NCBI GenBank assembly: GCA_018340375.1
Contig: JAFFJZ010000106.1
Span: 124,001-188,000, forward strand
Direction of reading: 5' to 3'
Source: Gonatopus flavifemur
Taxonomy: Eukaryota > Arthropoda > Insecta > Hymenoptera > Dryinidae
DNA length: 64,000 nt
A program made the translations under genes and the position numbers. Positions within the stretch are counted from its first letter, which is position 1. Each line of letters starts with the position of its first letter. This document shows positions 1 through 10,326 of this stretch, one piece after another. The notes below the pieces were generated by a model. That model had not been told where the DNA came from. It did no database searches and was given only the letters and a program-made list of their open reading frames with translations.

Positions 1-371
1 CAATCCTCGTATTTCAGGAATATATTGGCAACCAACCACCGATTCATTTCATTTCAAATTTGATGCGTCTATACCCAATCAGCGTGTAACTGAGCGCACT
101 ATTCTATCCGATACTGCAAAAATATTCGATCTCATTGGATTACTGGCACCAATAATCATCGTTTCTGAATTAATCATTCAGGAACACTGGCAACTGAACA
201 TGAATTGGGATGCAACTGTTCCTTTGCATATTCATACAAAATGGACACATCTTAAGAATCAATTGTCTGCGTTGAATGATTTATCAATAGATCGTTGCAT
301 TAAACATACTACCCATGTAGAAGGTGTTCAAATCCATGGATTTTGCGGCGCCAGTAAACAGGCATATGGCG
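1..371 (+). pseudogene. BEL/Pao retrotransposon pol, fragment 1
   Basis: The window opens inside a pol frame (reading from base 2) typical of the segment of BEL/Pao elements between reverse transcriptase and RNase H (peptidase A17/Pao domain). It reads through without a stop to base 371, where a DNA transposon is inserted. The same frame resumes at 8544 once the transposon, its TGGCG duplication and a second TA-flanked insert are discounted, so this is the left part of the gene that continues at 8546-10963. Gag, protease and most of the reverse transcriptase lie outside the window. The family is inferred from its continuity with the BEL-type integrase downstream. Confidence 0.8.
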
Positions 372-409
372 CACAGTGGGATAAATCGAGGATGCGTGTG
401 TCAAAATCG
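372..409 (+). promoter_or_regulatory. Left transposon end resembling a recombination signal sequence
   Basis: The terminal heptamer CACAGTG equals the consensus V(D)J heptamer. After a 22-base spacer comes TCAAAATCG, which matches the nonamer consensus ACAAAAACC at 6 of 9 positions. This is the expected transposase binding and cleavage site. The heptamer match is exact; the nonamer reading is only suggestive. Confidence 0.55.
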
Positions 410-1118
410 TAGAACTCTTGATAGAAGTATGATAGCGACATGATTTTTTTTCAAATGAAGGTCAGACATCACAGATTTGAGAAAAAATACCCAGAATGTT
501 CGATGAGTCCGTTTAGCCCCTGAGAAAATTGATGGAAAGTCAAATTTTTGAGCAAAAAAACGAATTTTTCACGATTCCAGGGGGTAAAAAATTTTTAGTC
601 AATGTACTATGCATCATTTCTTATGTATTCCGATGTGTTGAATCCAAATTTGGAGACAGAATGTGTTTATTCCCTCAAATTTGCCCGGAAAACACGGTGA
701 AAGTCCCAAAAATCGGATTTTCCGGTTATTTACATATTTCAAAGAGGATAAAATGACTTCATCAATGGATTATACATTATTTAACATGGATTTTGATATG
801 CTGAACCCAAATCTGGGAACAGAATATGCTTATCTTCCCGGATTTTTCCGGAAAATGTGGTTAAAGTGGGAAAAATTCGATGAAATGTCTATTTTACTGT
901 TATGCATAGGATTTCCAGGGGAAGAAACGTTTTGGTCCATGTGCTATGTATCACTACTCATGTTTTTTGATATCTCAAGTTTGAATTTGGGAACAGACTG
1001 TGTTTATTCCTTGAGCGTTTTCCGAAAACACGGTGAAAGTACCAAAAATGTGGATTTTACGTTCATTTACGTGGTCCAAAGGGCATAAAATGATCTGATC
1101 AATGATTGAAATAGTATT

Positions 1119-1283
1119 CAGTGATGCCAGCATTTGGTCGACCGAGTCGATTTTCCCCCTCCATCACCCTGTATACAATCAATTTCTTTTGTCGGAGGTT
1201 TGATTGTGTGTGTGACATTTCTATACAGACAGATGTGATGGAGAGGGAAAATCGACTCGGTCGACCAAATGCTGGCATCACTG
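1119..1283. mobile_element. hAT-type MITE hairpin
   Basis: A 165-bp element with long, nearly perfect inverted repeats starting CAGTGATGCCAGC. It is flanked by an exact 8-bp duplication ATAGTATT (1111-1118 and 1284-1291), the length produced by hAT transposases. The opposite arm of the host transposon (around 6480-6510) keeps the corresponding site without the insert, so the MITE entered after the arms existed. Confidence 0.9.
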
Positions 1284-1608
1284 ATAGTATTCCGCATGGT
1301 TTCCGATATGCTGAATTCGAATCTGGAAACGGAATATGCTTAACTTCCCCGGTTTTTCCGGAAAGCGCGGTTGAAATCGGAAGAATACGATAAAATGTCG
1401 ATTTCACAGTAATTCATAGGATTTGTAAATGAAAAAATGTTTCGGTCTATGTGCTATACATCAGTACTTATGTGTTTCAATATAGTAAATCCAAATCTGG
1501 ACACAGAATGTGTTGATCCCTCCAAGTTTTTCCGGAAAACACAATGAAAACATGAAAAATGCGGATTTTCTGGTTCTTACATGGTTCAAGGGGGACAAGA
1601 TGATTTTT

Positions 1609-1948
1609 CTTCTTCTTTTATCTAGTTGATTGGCGTAACAATACCGAGTTGTCTTATTACATAAGTGAATAGTGCCGATGATACAAACAATGTAACAGTC
1701 GAATCGCGCGAACCTACAATAAAGCTCAAAACAAAAACTGCAATTGCTCACTTCACAGCAGTGGAGCAGCAGCTGTGTTGTTATACTGCAGTATAACTGT
1801 AACGTGAGCAATTGTGGTTTTTGTTTCAAGCATCATTAAAAGTTCACGCTATTCAACTGTTACATTGTTTGTATCATCACCGCTTCTCACTTCTGTAATA
1901 GAGAAAACTCAGTATCGTTACGCCAATCAACTTGATCAAAGAAGAAAA
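1609..1948. repeat. Nested subterminal palindrome upstream of the transposase gene
   Basis: Outer arms at about 1609-1698 and 1860-1948 are inverted copies sharing a GTTGATTGGCGTAAC core and a GATACAAACAATGTAAC core. Inner arms at about 1731-1750 and 1803-1827 share a GCAATTGCTCAC core. It lies directly between the terminal arm and the first transposase exon, so it probably contains the promoter or 5' untranslated region. No single-base promoter element can be assigned. Confidence 0.7.
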
Positions 1949-1987
1949 GTATTCAATTGACAAGTTTTGTGGTTTCGTGATTTCAAA

Positions 1988-2492
1988 ATGAATACACAAA
2001 AGCACTCAAGAAGGAGAATTAGTCAAAGAGGACGTCCTCGGAAGAGAAGCAAAGAAAGTGAAAATACGGGTAGATCGCGTGTTCCAATTGACAATGTGTC
2101 AAGACGCACAATGTATAGGCGAGCTGCAGAATTGTTGGGAGACAAGTCATATAACAAGCGTGTGACAGAGATAGCGGCTAATATTGCAAAAGCTCGAAGT
2201 ACTTGTGAGAATGAACAAGTTGATCATACTAAAAATGATTCGAAAAAACATACAGAAGAATCCGCGTTGGCATTCTACTTGGAATATGATTTCAGTAGGA
2301 GTAAATATATAGGTTTGATAAAAGATTGTAAATCAAAGGACTGCGAAATTTATCCACCCCATCAAAGCATTAAGGAAGCTATGATTGAATGTAAACCAAT
2401 AACTTACAATACGTCGGAAGTAGAAGTCCTCGTCTCCTTACAAGATATGATGGATAAGACTGCTGAGCGTTTGTGTAATAGTGTAGCTGTGA
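1988..2492 (+). pseudogene. Transib-like transposase, exon 1 (5' part)
   Basis: Open frame from the ATG at 1988. The start is rich in Arg, Lys and Ser (a basic, probably DNA-binding N-terminus), followed by a helix-rich RRTMYRRAAELLG segment. A LINE insertion ends the frame: the ten bases GTAGCTGTGA at 2483-2492 recur at 3790-3799 as the target duplication, and the same reading frame continues there. An in-frame GTG lies upstream at 1967, but the ATG is the more natural start. Confidence 0.7.
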
Positions 2493-3789
2493 GAACTACA
2501 GAACGATCAGTTTAACTTCACATGCTTCGAAAATACTGACCAAAATTATATACAGGAGGATGGAAAATAAAATAGAGAGTAGATTGGCAGAGGATCAGTT
2601 TGGTTTTAGAAAAAATAGGGGAACGTGAGAAGCAATCTTAGCACTCAGGGCAGTAATAGAGAAAAGGATAGCGCTGAAGAAATCTGTGTACATAGGTTTT
2701 GTAGATATACAAAAGGCTTTCAATAATGTGGACTGGGAGAAGATGTTTGCGATCCTGAAGAAGGTGGGAATAAATTATAAAGATAGAAGAATAATATACG
2801 AATTATATAAGAATCAAAGTGCAATAATAGACATAGAGGGTCAGGAAGGTGAAGCACAAATAAGAAGAGGGGTAAGACAAGAATGCTCATTATCGCCACT
2901 GATGTTCAATTTATATATAGAAGAAGCAATGAACGAAGTGAAGGAGGAAATTCAATCGAAATTACAGATTCAGGGAGAAAATATAAGTATGTTGAGATTC
3001 GCGGATGACATAGCTATATTGGCCACGAGTAGTACTGAGTTAGAAAATATTCTCAACACCATGAAAACAATATTATTGGAAAACTATTGTATGAATATAA
3101 ATAAAGACAAAACAAAATTCATGATGTGTACAGCAGCGAAAACAGCTAGAAGAACGAGAATCAAAATAGATACCGAGACAATTGAACAGGTGAAAGAATT
3201 CAAATATTTAGGAAGCATAATTACAGAGAACGGCAAAAGCGAAAGAGATATAAGAGCAAGAATAGCACAAGGGAAACAGGCTTTTTATCAAAAGAGACAG
3301 TTATTATGCTCAAAAAATATAAGCTTGCAAGTAAGGAAGAAATTCTTGAAAAGTTACGTTTGGAGCACAGCATTATATGGTTGCGAAACTTGGACAATGG
3401 GGAAAACTGATCAACGAAGACTTGAAGCTTTTGAAATGTGGTGTTATAGGAGGATGCTCAGAATAAAATGGATAGACAAAGTCAAAAATGAAGAAGTACT
3501 CGAGCAGATAAATGAAGAAAGAAATCTCTTGAAACACATCGTGAAAAGGAGAAGCAATCTTATAGGACACACATTACGGCATAAGAGTTTATTGAAAACA
3601 ATATTGGAAGGGAAAATGAATGGTAAAACTGGTAAAGGTAGACCTAGAGCAAGTTATATGAAGCAAATCGTACAAGACAAGGGATGTAGTAGATATGTAG
3701 AAATCAAACGTTTGGCGGATAATAGACAGGGGTGGAGGGTTTCATCAAACCAGTCGTAAGACTGATTACTTCATGATGATGATGATGAT
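2493..3789 (+). mobile_element. 5'-truncated RTE-like LINE with (GAT)n tail
   Basis: A non-LTR retrotransposon fragment that begins inside the reverse transcriptase domain and ends in a (GAT)n repeat at about 3772-3789. A 10-bp target duplication GTAGCTGTGA (2483-2492 and 3790-3799) flanks it. A truncated 5' end and a short-repeat 3' tail are usual for RTE-type elements. The insertion split the transposase exon without removing any of it. Confidence 0.85.
2508..3759 (+). pseudogene. RTE-like reverse transcriptase, truncated
   Basis: The frame shows the finger motif NYRTISL and then one stop codon (about 2627, in place of Arg in the QFGFRKNRGT stretch). The main open frame from 2686 holds the catalytic box FADDIAIL (about 2998-3021) and a C-terminal region with YGCETWT and a Trp/Cys-containing segment typical of BovB/RTE-like proteins. 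The endonuclease domain is absent because of 5' truncation. It would copy its own RNA at a nicked target if complete; this copy cannot. RTE assignment is by resemblance, and another non-LTR clade is possible. Confidence 0.8.
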
Positions 3790-3799
3790 GTAGCTGTGA

Positions 3800-4415
3800 A
3801 TTGGGACGAACATGATTCATTTAATTTGGAATTAATCGCTACTTTAGGATTTGATAGTTCATCAGGGCATGCAAACCCTCACCAGCATCATGAGAACGCA
3901 GAGAATGAAAATCGGAATGCTGAACAATCGCTTTTCGTCACAAGTTTGATTATTATACAATTAGAGAGTCCTGTATCAAATGATGTTCATTGGATCAACC
4001 CTTCACCACAGAGTGTCCGATTTTGTAGACCACTAAGAATCGCTTTCGAAAAGGAGGATCAACATGCAATTATGTGTGAATACGATCGATTGAACAACGA
4101 AATCAACCATCTTGTTCCATATAAGTCAAAACTAATTCATGAGAAATCCGTGAAAATAAAGTTCAACGTGTCGCAAACATTATTTGACGGAAAATGTTTA
4201 AACACCAAAATTGGGAACAATGCCACCAGTAGATGTCCCATGTGTCTGAAAACAACACATAATTTTGGGGAATTTAGAGGACGACTTTCAGCCAAAGAAC
4301 TCGTTAAAATTTGGATTAGGATTGTTACATTGTGAAATAAGAGCCTTCGAGCACTTGCTTCATATTTCATATCGTCAGACAATTCAAACCTGGGATGTAC
4401 GGAAAAATTTGAGAG
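3800..4415 (+). pseudogene. Transib-like transposase, exon 1 (3' part)
   Basis: Continues the frame broken by the LINE. It contains a segment ending in FDGK (Asp codon 4186-4188) followed about 16 residues later by a CPMC zinc-binding pair (4234-4245). That order matches the region around the first catalytic Asp and the CTLC pair of RAG1. Near 4308 a one-base shift ends the frame at 4335, but the next frame continues in homologous style (LLHCEIRAFEHLLH, around 4322-4363) to a splice donor GTGAG at 4416. The LHCE motif sits where RAG1 has LHCD, the second catalytic Asp. The frameshift makes this copy inactive. Confidence 0.7.
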
Positions 4416-4788
4416 GTGAGAGTGAATATTTCAATTATCCATAAGTTATGTCTTCGGTGGAAATGTAAGGTGGTATTGAGCGCACGTGAAGCTGCCGAGA
4501 AACGTTAGATGTTTGAATTTCTTCTTGCTAAAGCGTACAATAATCTTGTTCTCTGTGGTTCTAAATAGATCCATATTTTCCATTTTTTTCAGATCTGAAG
4601 GGATCTAATGCATTTTTCCCAGACTTTTCTATATGGGCTTCACTCACTTGTTTTCATTTTTGTTTCACCTTTCATTCTCACCAAGGACTTCATTGAAAAA
4701 ATATTGATAATCCATTTTTGAAGTGTTGTTGAAAATTGTGTGTTCATCAACTGTTATACATAGAGCTGTTAATTCTTCGAATTTTCAG
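4416..4788 (+). other. Intron 1 of the Transib-like transposase
   Basis: Begins GTGAGAGTG and ends with a pyrimidine-rich tract and TTTTCAG. Removing its 373 bases joins the two coding frames in phase. No other feature is visible inside it. Confidence 0.65.
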
Positions 4789-5377
4789 GACAATTTCAAG
4801 AAAGGAAGTGTTCAGTACAAAACAGTTCATACGGAAATTTGGGTGTTAAGGTTGATCTAATCCTACAAGGCCATGGGACTACTTATACAGGCAATATTGC
4901 AAAGAAGTGTTTTGAAAACCCTGATGAGTTCGCACAAGCTCTCGGAATAGATCAGAAACTTGTTGAAAACATTGCCTTAATCTTATCTAGTTTCAAATGT
5001 GAAGAACCATTGAAATTATTCGCGTTGGAAAAGTTTTGCTGGGAGACTTATTGTTTACATTATAAATTGTTTCCTTGGGCTCGAATGAATCCTTCTTTAC
5101 ATAAATTGTTGAAACACGGTTGTGATATAGCAAGACAATTTCCATTACCTATGTCATATTATTCGGAAGATGCTAATCAAGCGTGGCATAAATTGTATCG
5201 TTATAACATGACAAAGCCTTCTCGCCAAAATAGTCGGAGAAATAGAATGCTGGATGTGTTTAATCGAGCGGTATATTTAAGCGATCCATTCGTATCGCTC
5301 ATATTGATAGAGGATCGGCTGCGAAAATTCAAAACAAGAATACCTGAATCAAAAATCGCAAGATTTGTCGAAGACAG
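4789..5377 (+). pseudogene. Transib-like transposase, exon 2 (catalytic Glu region)
   Basis: An unbroken coding segment that contains a GHGTTYTGNIAKKCF motif, an LFPW-x4-SLHKLLKHG stretch and YYSEDANQAWHKLYRY. The last resembles the RAG1 WASEGNESGNKLFRR region that holds catalytic Glu962; the equivalent Glu codon here is 5166-5168. An RQ pair and a DV pair follow at RAG1-like distances. This is the main reason for calling the element Transib-like. The exon ends at a GTGAGT splice donor (5378). Confidence 0.75.
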
Positions 5378-5845
5378 GTGAGTTATTCAGAAATACCAAA
5401 TCCCTGACATTAGATCATTATAACATTGGATCATTCTTTTATACTGATGGACGAATCTGTGTGAGACCACAAGAATTGAAATCAAATTTTGCACGAAAAT
5501 CCCTTTAAGATAGAATTGTGTTTGAATTCCAATACAATAATGTAGTAAATTCCATGAAAAATATGTTATATCAATGACTTCGAAACTTTTATATTGAAAT
5601 TCATATGAATGATTTGGAATTTGCGGCAGGAATTTTCAACAGTGTTTGTGGAATGTGAATAATTATGTCTTATACGCTTTATTATACATTTATAGTTGTC
5701 TTAAAAATGTCTATCAATGCAGATTTCATGAAAGCTATCCAAACATGTTCACATTTTGCTGAACTCTTGAATTAATCTATACTTTTCTCTGTACGGGAGA
5801 AACTTTTAATTCAAGAAATGCTTTCATTTGGAAAATATTTTTCAG
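5378..5845 (+). other. Intron 2 of the Transib-like transposase
   Basis: A GTGAGT donor at 5378 and a TTTTTCAG acceptor ending at 5845 enclose 468 bases of AT-rich sequence with no long frame. Splicing joins exon 2 in phase to a short acidic tail. Confidence 0.6.
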
Positions 5846-5900
5846 CTACATGATCGGAAACAACGAAAGCGAGAGTGACAGCGATTCTTCAGATGAGTGA
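5846..5900 (+). pseudogene. Transib-like transposase, exon 3 (acidic C-terminus)
   Basis: A short final exon encoding a Ser/Glu/Asp-rich tail (NNESESDSDSSDE) ending at TGA 5898-5900. Its phase agrees with exon 2. Acidic serine-rich tails are common at the C-termini of nuclear proteins and are potential phosphorylation sites. About 260 bases without a recognisable feature separate it from the right arm. Confidence 0.6.
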
Positions 5901-6164
5901 ATTCATACACGAAAACGAATTTGACGCCGCACTACAAATTGATTGTATGGAATTCAATTTGATTCATTTGAATATCAAAGTGGTGTAACGGAACATTTAG
6001 TTGTGTCATTAGTTGTGAATTGTGAGTAAAGTGAACATTTCATCGTCATCTCCCGATTTTAACCACGTTTTCCGGGGCAACCTGGAGGGGCGGGGACATA
6101 TTATGTGCTCAGATTTCAATTCAGCGTATTGCAACCCATGGGAAATGGTGTCTAATCCATTGAG

Positions 6165-7232
6165 CAAATCATCTTGTCCCCCTTGGACCATGTAAGAACC
6201 GTGAAATCCGCATTTTTCATGTTTTCATTGTGTTTTCCGGAAAAACTTGGAGGAATCAACACATCTTGTGTCCAGATTTGGATTGACTATATTGAAACAC
6301 ATAAGTACTGATGTATAGCACATAGACCGAATCATTTTTCCATTCACAAATCCTATAAATTACTATAAAATGGACATTTTATCGTATTCTTTCGATTTTA
6401 ACCGCGCTTTCCGGAAGAACCGGGAAAGTGAAGCATATTCCGTTTCCAGATTTGAATTCAGCGTATCGGAAACCATGCGGAATGCTGTTTCAATCATTGA
6501 TCAGATCATTTTATGCCCTTTGGACCACCTAAATGACCGAAAAATCCACATTTTTTTGTACTTTCACCGTGTTTTCCCGAAAACCCTCGAAGAATAAACA
6601 CATTCTGTTTTCAGATTTGGACTTGACATATAAAAATACACGAGCAGTGATACATAGCACATTGACCAAAACGTTTCTTCCCCTAGAAATCCTATACATA
6701 ACAGTAAAATAGACATTTCATCGAATTTTTCCCACTTTGACCACATTTTCCGGAAAAATCCGGTAAGATAGGCATATTCTGTTCCCAGATTCGGGTTCAG
6801 CATATCAAAATCCATGTGAAATGATGTATAATCCATTGATGGAGTCATTTTATCCTCTTTGAAACATGTAAATAACCGGGAAATCCGATTTTTGGGACTT
6901 TCACCGTGTTTTCCGGGAAAACTTGAGGGAATGAATACATTCTGTCTCCAAATTTGGATTCAGCACATCGGAATACATGAGAAATGATGCATAGCACATT
7001 GACTAAAAGGTTTGTACCCCCTGGAATCGCGAAAAATTCGTTTTTTTGCTCAAAAATTTGACTTTCCATCAATTTTCTCAGGGGCTAAACGGACTCGTCG
7101 AACATTCTGGGTATTTTTCCTCAAATCTGTGATGTCTGACCTTCATTTGAAAAAAAGAAATCATGTCGCTATCATACTTCTATCAAGAGTTCTACGATGT
7201 TGACACACGCATCCTCGATTTATCCCACTGTG
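6165..7232 (-). repeat. Right inverted arm of the Transib-like element
   Basis: Inverted copy of the left arm (372-1605), without the hAT MITE, made of the same ~335-bp tandem units. A further diverged unit seems to extend inward to about 6030. Two short frames mirror frames of the left arm and are not genes. Confidence 0.85.
7195..7232 (-). promoter_or_regulatory. Right transposon end resembling a recombination signal sequence
   Basis: Read on the minus strand this end starts with the same CACAGTG heptamer and the same 22-base spacer as the left end. The putative nonamer is TCAACATCG, weaker than at the left end (5 of 9 consensus bases). Both ends therefore have about the same spacer class, unlike the paired 12/23 spacers of vertebrate antigen-receptor loci. 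Confidence 0.5.
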
Positions 7233-7247
7233 TGGCGCCTGCATATA

Positions 7248-8543
7248 CAGGGTGAGGCATTTATCTTGAGACAACTAAATATCTTGATGGGATCACTTTT
7301 TTTTGGGGAATGTTTTTTACAGAAGTTGTTATACAAAGATGGGGCCAAAAAACTACGATATCAGTTTCATCATAGATGGCGTTATGATCGATTAAAATGG
7401 GGTCAACATCATTTTGTTGGGAGGGAACCCCCACTTTTTATTGCATATCTTGATTCTACGCAAAAAACTAAGTAACTTTTGCTTGAAGCGTTTTTCTAAA
7501 TTTTTGAAGATGGCGCCACAATCGATGAAAAATACAGTATATGGGACAATATGCGGATATCTTGTGGAATGCATCCAAGAACCGAAATATCTCATTCGAA
7601 TGTTGTTGTTAAGAGAGGGGACGACACAACGACGATATCAGTTCCATAGTAGATGGCGCTGTGGTCAGTAAAACTGAGGTGAACTTCAATTTTTCAAATG
7701 GGAACTACTACTCCTTATCGCATATCATGATTCTACGCGAAAAAATGAGAAAGTTTTGTTTGACACATTTTCCCTAAATTCTTGAAGTTCAAACAGTGGA
7801 AAATGAGGTTGATGAAATAGTTCCACTGCATCAGAAGAGTTATATTGAATTGAAGTCATTTACAATGTTTTGGACATGACATTTGTTGTGTTTTGTGTTC
7901 GATTTCTCTCTGAAATTATTATCGTTTTGATTCGTTTGTTGAGCGTTGCTTCACACATAATGCAGTAGAACTTCTTAATCAACCTCATTTTCCACCGTTT
8001 CCATCTTCAAGAATTTAGGAAAAATGTTTCAAACAAGAATTCCTCATTTTTTCGCATAGAATCATGATATGCGATAAAAAGTAGGAGTTTACATTTGAAA
8101 AATTGAAGTTGACCTCATTTTTACCGACCGCAGCGCCATCTACTATGGAACTGATATCGCCATTGTGTCGTCCCCTCTCTTAACAACAACATTCGAATGA
8201 GATTTTTCGGTTCTTGGATGCATTCCACAAGGAATCCGCATATTGTTTCATAGACTTTTTTTTCATCGAGTGTGGCGCAATCTTAAAAAATTTAGACGAA
8301 CGTTTCAAGCAAAAGTTACTCAGTTTTTTGCGTAGAATCAAGATATGCAATAAAAAGTGAGGGTTCCTGTTTAAAAGAATGATGTTGACCCCATTCTAAT
8401 CGATCATAACGCCATCTATGATGGAACTGATATCGTAGTTTTGTGGCCCCCTCTTTGTATAACACCTTTTGTATAAAACATTTCCCACAAAAAAGTGATC
8501 CCACCAAGATATTTAGCTGTCCCAAGATAAATGCCTCGCCCTG
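7248..8543. mobile_element. 1.3-kb TA-flanked foldback element
   Basis: The ends are inverted: CAGGGTGAGGCATTTATCTTG at the left and its complement, with small changes, at the right. TA dinucleotides flank the element (7246-7247 and 8544-8545), as for Tc1/mariner-type insertions. The arms (7248 to about 7850, about 7950 to 8543) are largely complementary and carry an internal near-duplication around the phrase CTACGATATCAGTT. No transposase frame is present, so it is non-autonomous. It sits 10 bp from the TGGCG copy of the Transib-like element, in the same BEL gene. Confidence 0.85.
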
Positions 8544-8545
8544 TA

Positions 8546-8954
8546 TTTGCGCTCAGAAATCACCAATGGTGAATTTGAAACGGAACTCATTTGTTCTAAA
8601 TCTCGTGTAGCACCAGTGAAGGCAATATCGCTTCCATGATTAGAATTATGCGCAGCGCGATTATATGACAAAATCATTCAGTCACTCCCATTTCAAACAG
8701 ATCGTATCTTTTTGTGGTCAGACTCAACCATAACTTTTAATTGGGTAAATTCCACATCCAGGGAGTGGTCCGTATTCGTATCAAATAGAATCGAAGAACT
8801 GCACCGGTCAACTAAAATCGAAAACTGGTATCATGTTTCTACACATGATAATCCGGCTCATCTACTATCCCGCGGTTTAGAGGCATCAAAACTTATTCCC
8901 AACACTATGTGGTGGCATGGACCTAGTCGGTTGGAAGATGCTGAGGATTGTTGA
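8546..8954 (+). pseudogene. BEL/Pao pol, RNase H-like region
   Basis: The frame of fragment 1 resumes here. An in-frame TGA near 8637 replaces what is normally Arg just before the conserved LELCAARL-type motif. After it, WSDST (about 8716-8730, a conserved acidic RNase H-like site) and DNPAHLLSRG are recognisable. The frame ends with a second stop at 8952-8954. Together with the insertions this makes pol non-functional. Confidence 0.8.
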
Positions 8955-9051
8955 CCTAAATCGCAATTTCAAACAGTAAACAACCCCTCCTGAATTACGT
9001 AAAACAGTCTTAGCGGTCGTAAAAGACTCTGATAGTGTTATAAACCTGCTG

Positions 9052-10326
9052 TTGAATAGATTTCCCAATTTGAATAAAATAATTCGCATCACAGCTTACT
9101 GTTTTCGGTTTTACAAAGCATTAAAATATGAAAAACGTGCAAAGGGATTTTACATAACGCCAGAGGAATCATTAGATGCTTTGCATGGCTTATGTAAATA
9201 TGTACAAAATACTGTATTTGAAAACGAACTGCAATTATTACACCACGGCAAAGAAATAGAACCACACAGTAAATTATCACTTTTATCACCGTTTCTGGAT
9301 GGTGACGGGTTACTAAGAGTTGGAGGTAGATTGATGAAATCCAATTTGGATTTTTCGGTTTGTCATCCTATCTTGCTTCCTCAACATCATCGATTAATAT
9401 TCCTCATCATAGAATCTGAACAGGTTAGAAACCTACATTTAGGTATTCAAGCTACTATTGCTTCTGTTAGACAGCAATTTTGGCCAATCGCAATAAGGTC
9501 CACGACACGTAAAATAATACGTAATTGTATAGAATGCTTCAAATGCAAACCGATATCTTCTGAAGCCATTATGGGACAACTGCCTCACGATAGAATTCAA
9601 CCTTACAGACCATTTTCACGTTGTGGGGTTGATTATGCTGGCCCGTTGCTCCTCAAGGAAGGTCGAAGAAGAAATGCACGCAAGATCAAGGCTTATATAT
9701 GTATATTTGTTTGTTTTGCCACAAATGCAGTGCATATAGAGGTAGTGGGTGACCTCACAGCTGATGCATTTTTAAGCGCACTTAAACGGTTTATATCACG
9801 TAGGGGGATAGCGGAGGTGATTTATTCTGATAACGGTACGGCATTTGTTGGTGCTTTCAATCAGCTAAGAGAATTTTATGAGGTCTTCATGAATGATCAA
9901 ACTCAAATTAAGATTCATGATTTCTGCTCGAGTTCTATAATTTCGTGGAAGTTCATTCCACCAAACGCTCCCCACTTTGGAGGTTTGTGGGAAGCAGCAG
10001 TAAAATCCGCAAAGTTTCACTTATACCGTATTGTCGGTAATGCTTCCCTAAAATTGGAAGAATTACATACAGTCTTATGTGAGATCGAAGCAGTCTTGGA
10101 TTCAAGGCCAATCACCACGCTTTCTGAAGATCCCAATGATTTGAGGGTTCTTACTCCTGGGTATGTTTTGATTGGCCAATCCCTCAATAGTTCCCCTCAA
10201 CCTGATCTGAATGTGATGAACGAGAATCGCTTGACACGGTGGCAGAGGGTTGAACAACTTCGTGGACATTTTTGGAGACGTTGGAGTCAAGAGTATTTGA
10301 ATCAATCACAAGAAAAACATAAATGA
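9052..10326 (+). pseudogene. BEL/Pao integrase
   Basis: A 424-codon frame. It contains an H2C2 zinc-binding region (CIECFKCK near 9523-9546) and then the integrase core. The catalytic triad is readable: Asp in GVDYAGP (codon 9631), Asp in SDNGTAF (codon 9829) and Glu in GGLWEAAVKS (codon 9991). The following region (RPITTLSEDPNDLRVLTPGY) is the usual BEL C-terminal extension. The TGA at 10324-10326 replaces a Trp that is normally followed by more coding sequence, which is visible to 10376 and, after a MITE, from 10804 on. The catalytic residues survive, but the gene is truncated by that stop. Confidence 0.9.

Larger units (their letters stand above)
372..1605 (+). repeat. Left inverted arm of the Transib-like element, tandem ~335-bp units
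   Basis: This arm is the inverted copy of 6165-7232. It is built from diverged tandem units of about 335 bp, recognisable by a recurring phrase near 600, 931 and 1445 (the last displaced by the 173-bp hAT MITE and its duplication). The units carry short open frames that reappear in the opposite arm, but these are repeats and not genes. Confidence 0.85.
372..7232 (+). mobile_element. Transib-like DNA transposon with long inverted arms
   Basis: A 6861-bp element. Its two ends are inverted copies with one mismatch in the first 56 bases, and both begin CACAGTGGGATAAATCGAGG. A 5-bp target duplication TGGCG flanks it (367-371 and 7233-7237), and removing the element restores the BEL reading frame. 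Transib elements are known for 5-bp GC-rich duplications and ends resembling the V(D)J recombination signal heptamer. The spliced internal gene (1988-5900) has motifs matching the RAG1/Transib catalytic core. Later inserts are a hAT-type MITE (1119-1283) and an RTE-like LINE (2493-3789). The frameshift and LINE in the transposase make this copy non-autonomous now. Classification is by motif; a long arm of about 1 kb is unusual for Transib as I know it. Confidence 0.8.

Noticed and set aside
529..1088. Overlapping open frames in the Transib-like arm (75 and 141 codons)
   Set aside because: They recur in mirror form in the opposite arm and within the tandem units, and have no protein motif; they are repeat translations.
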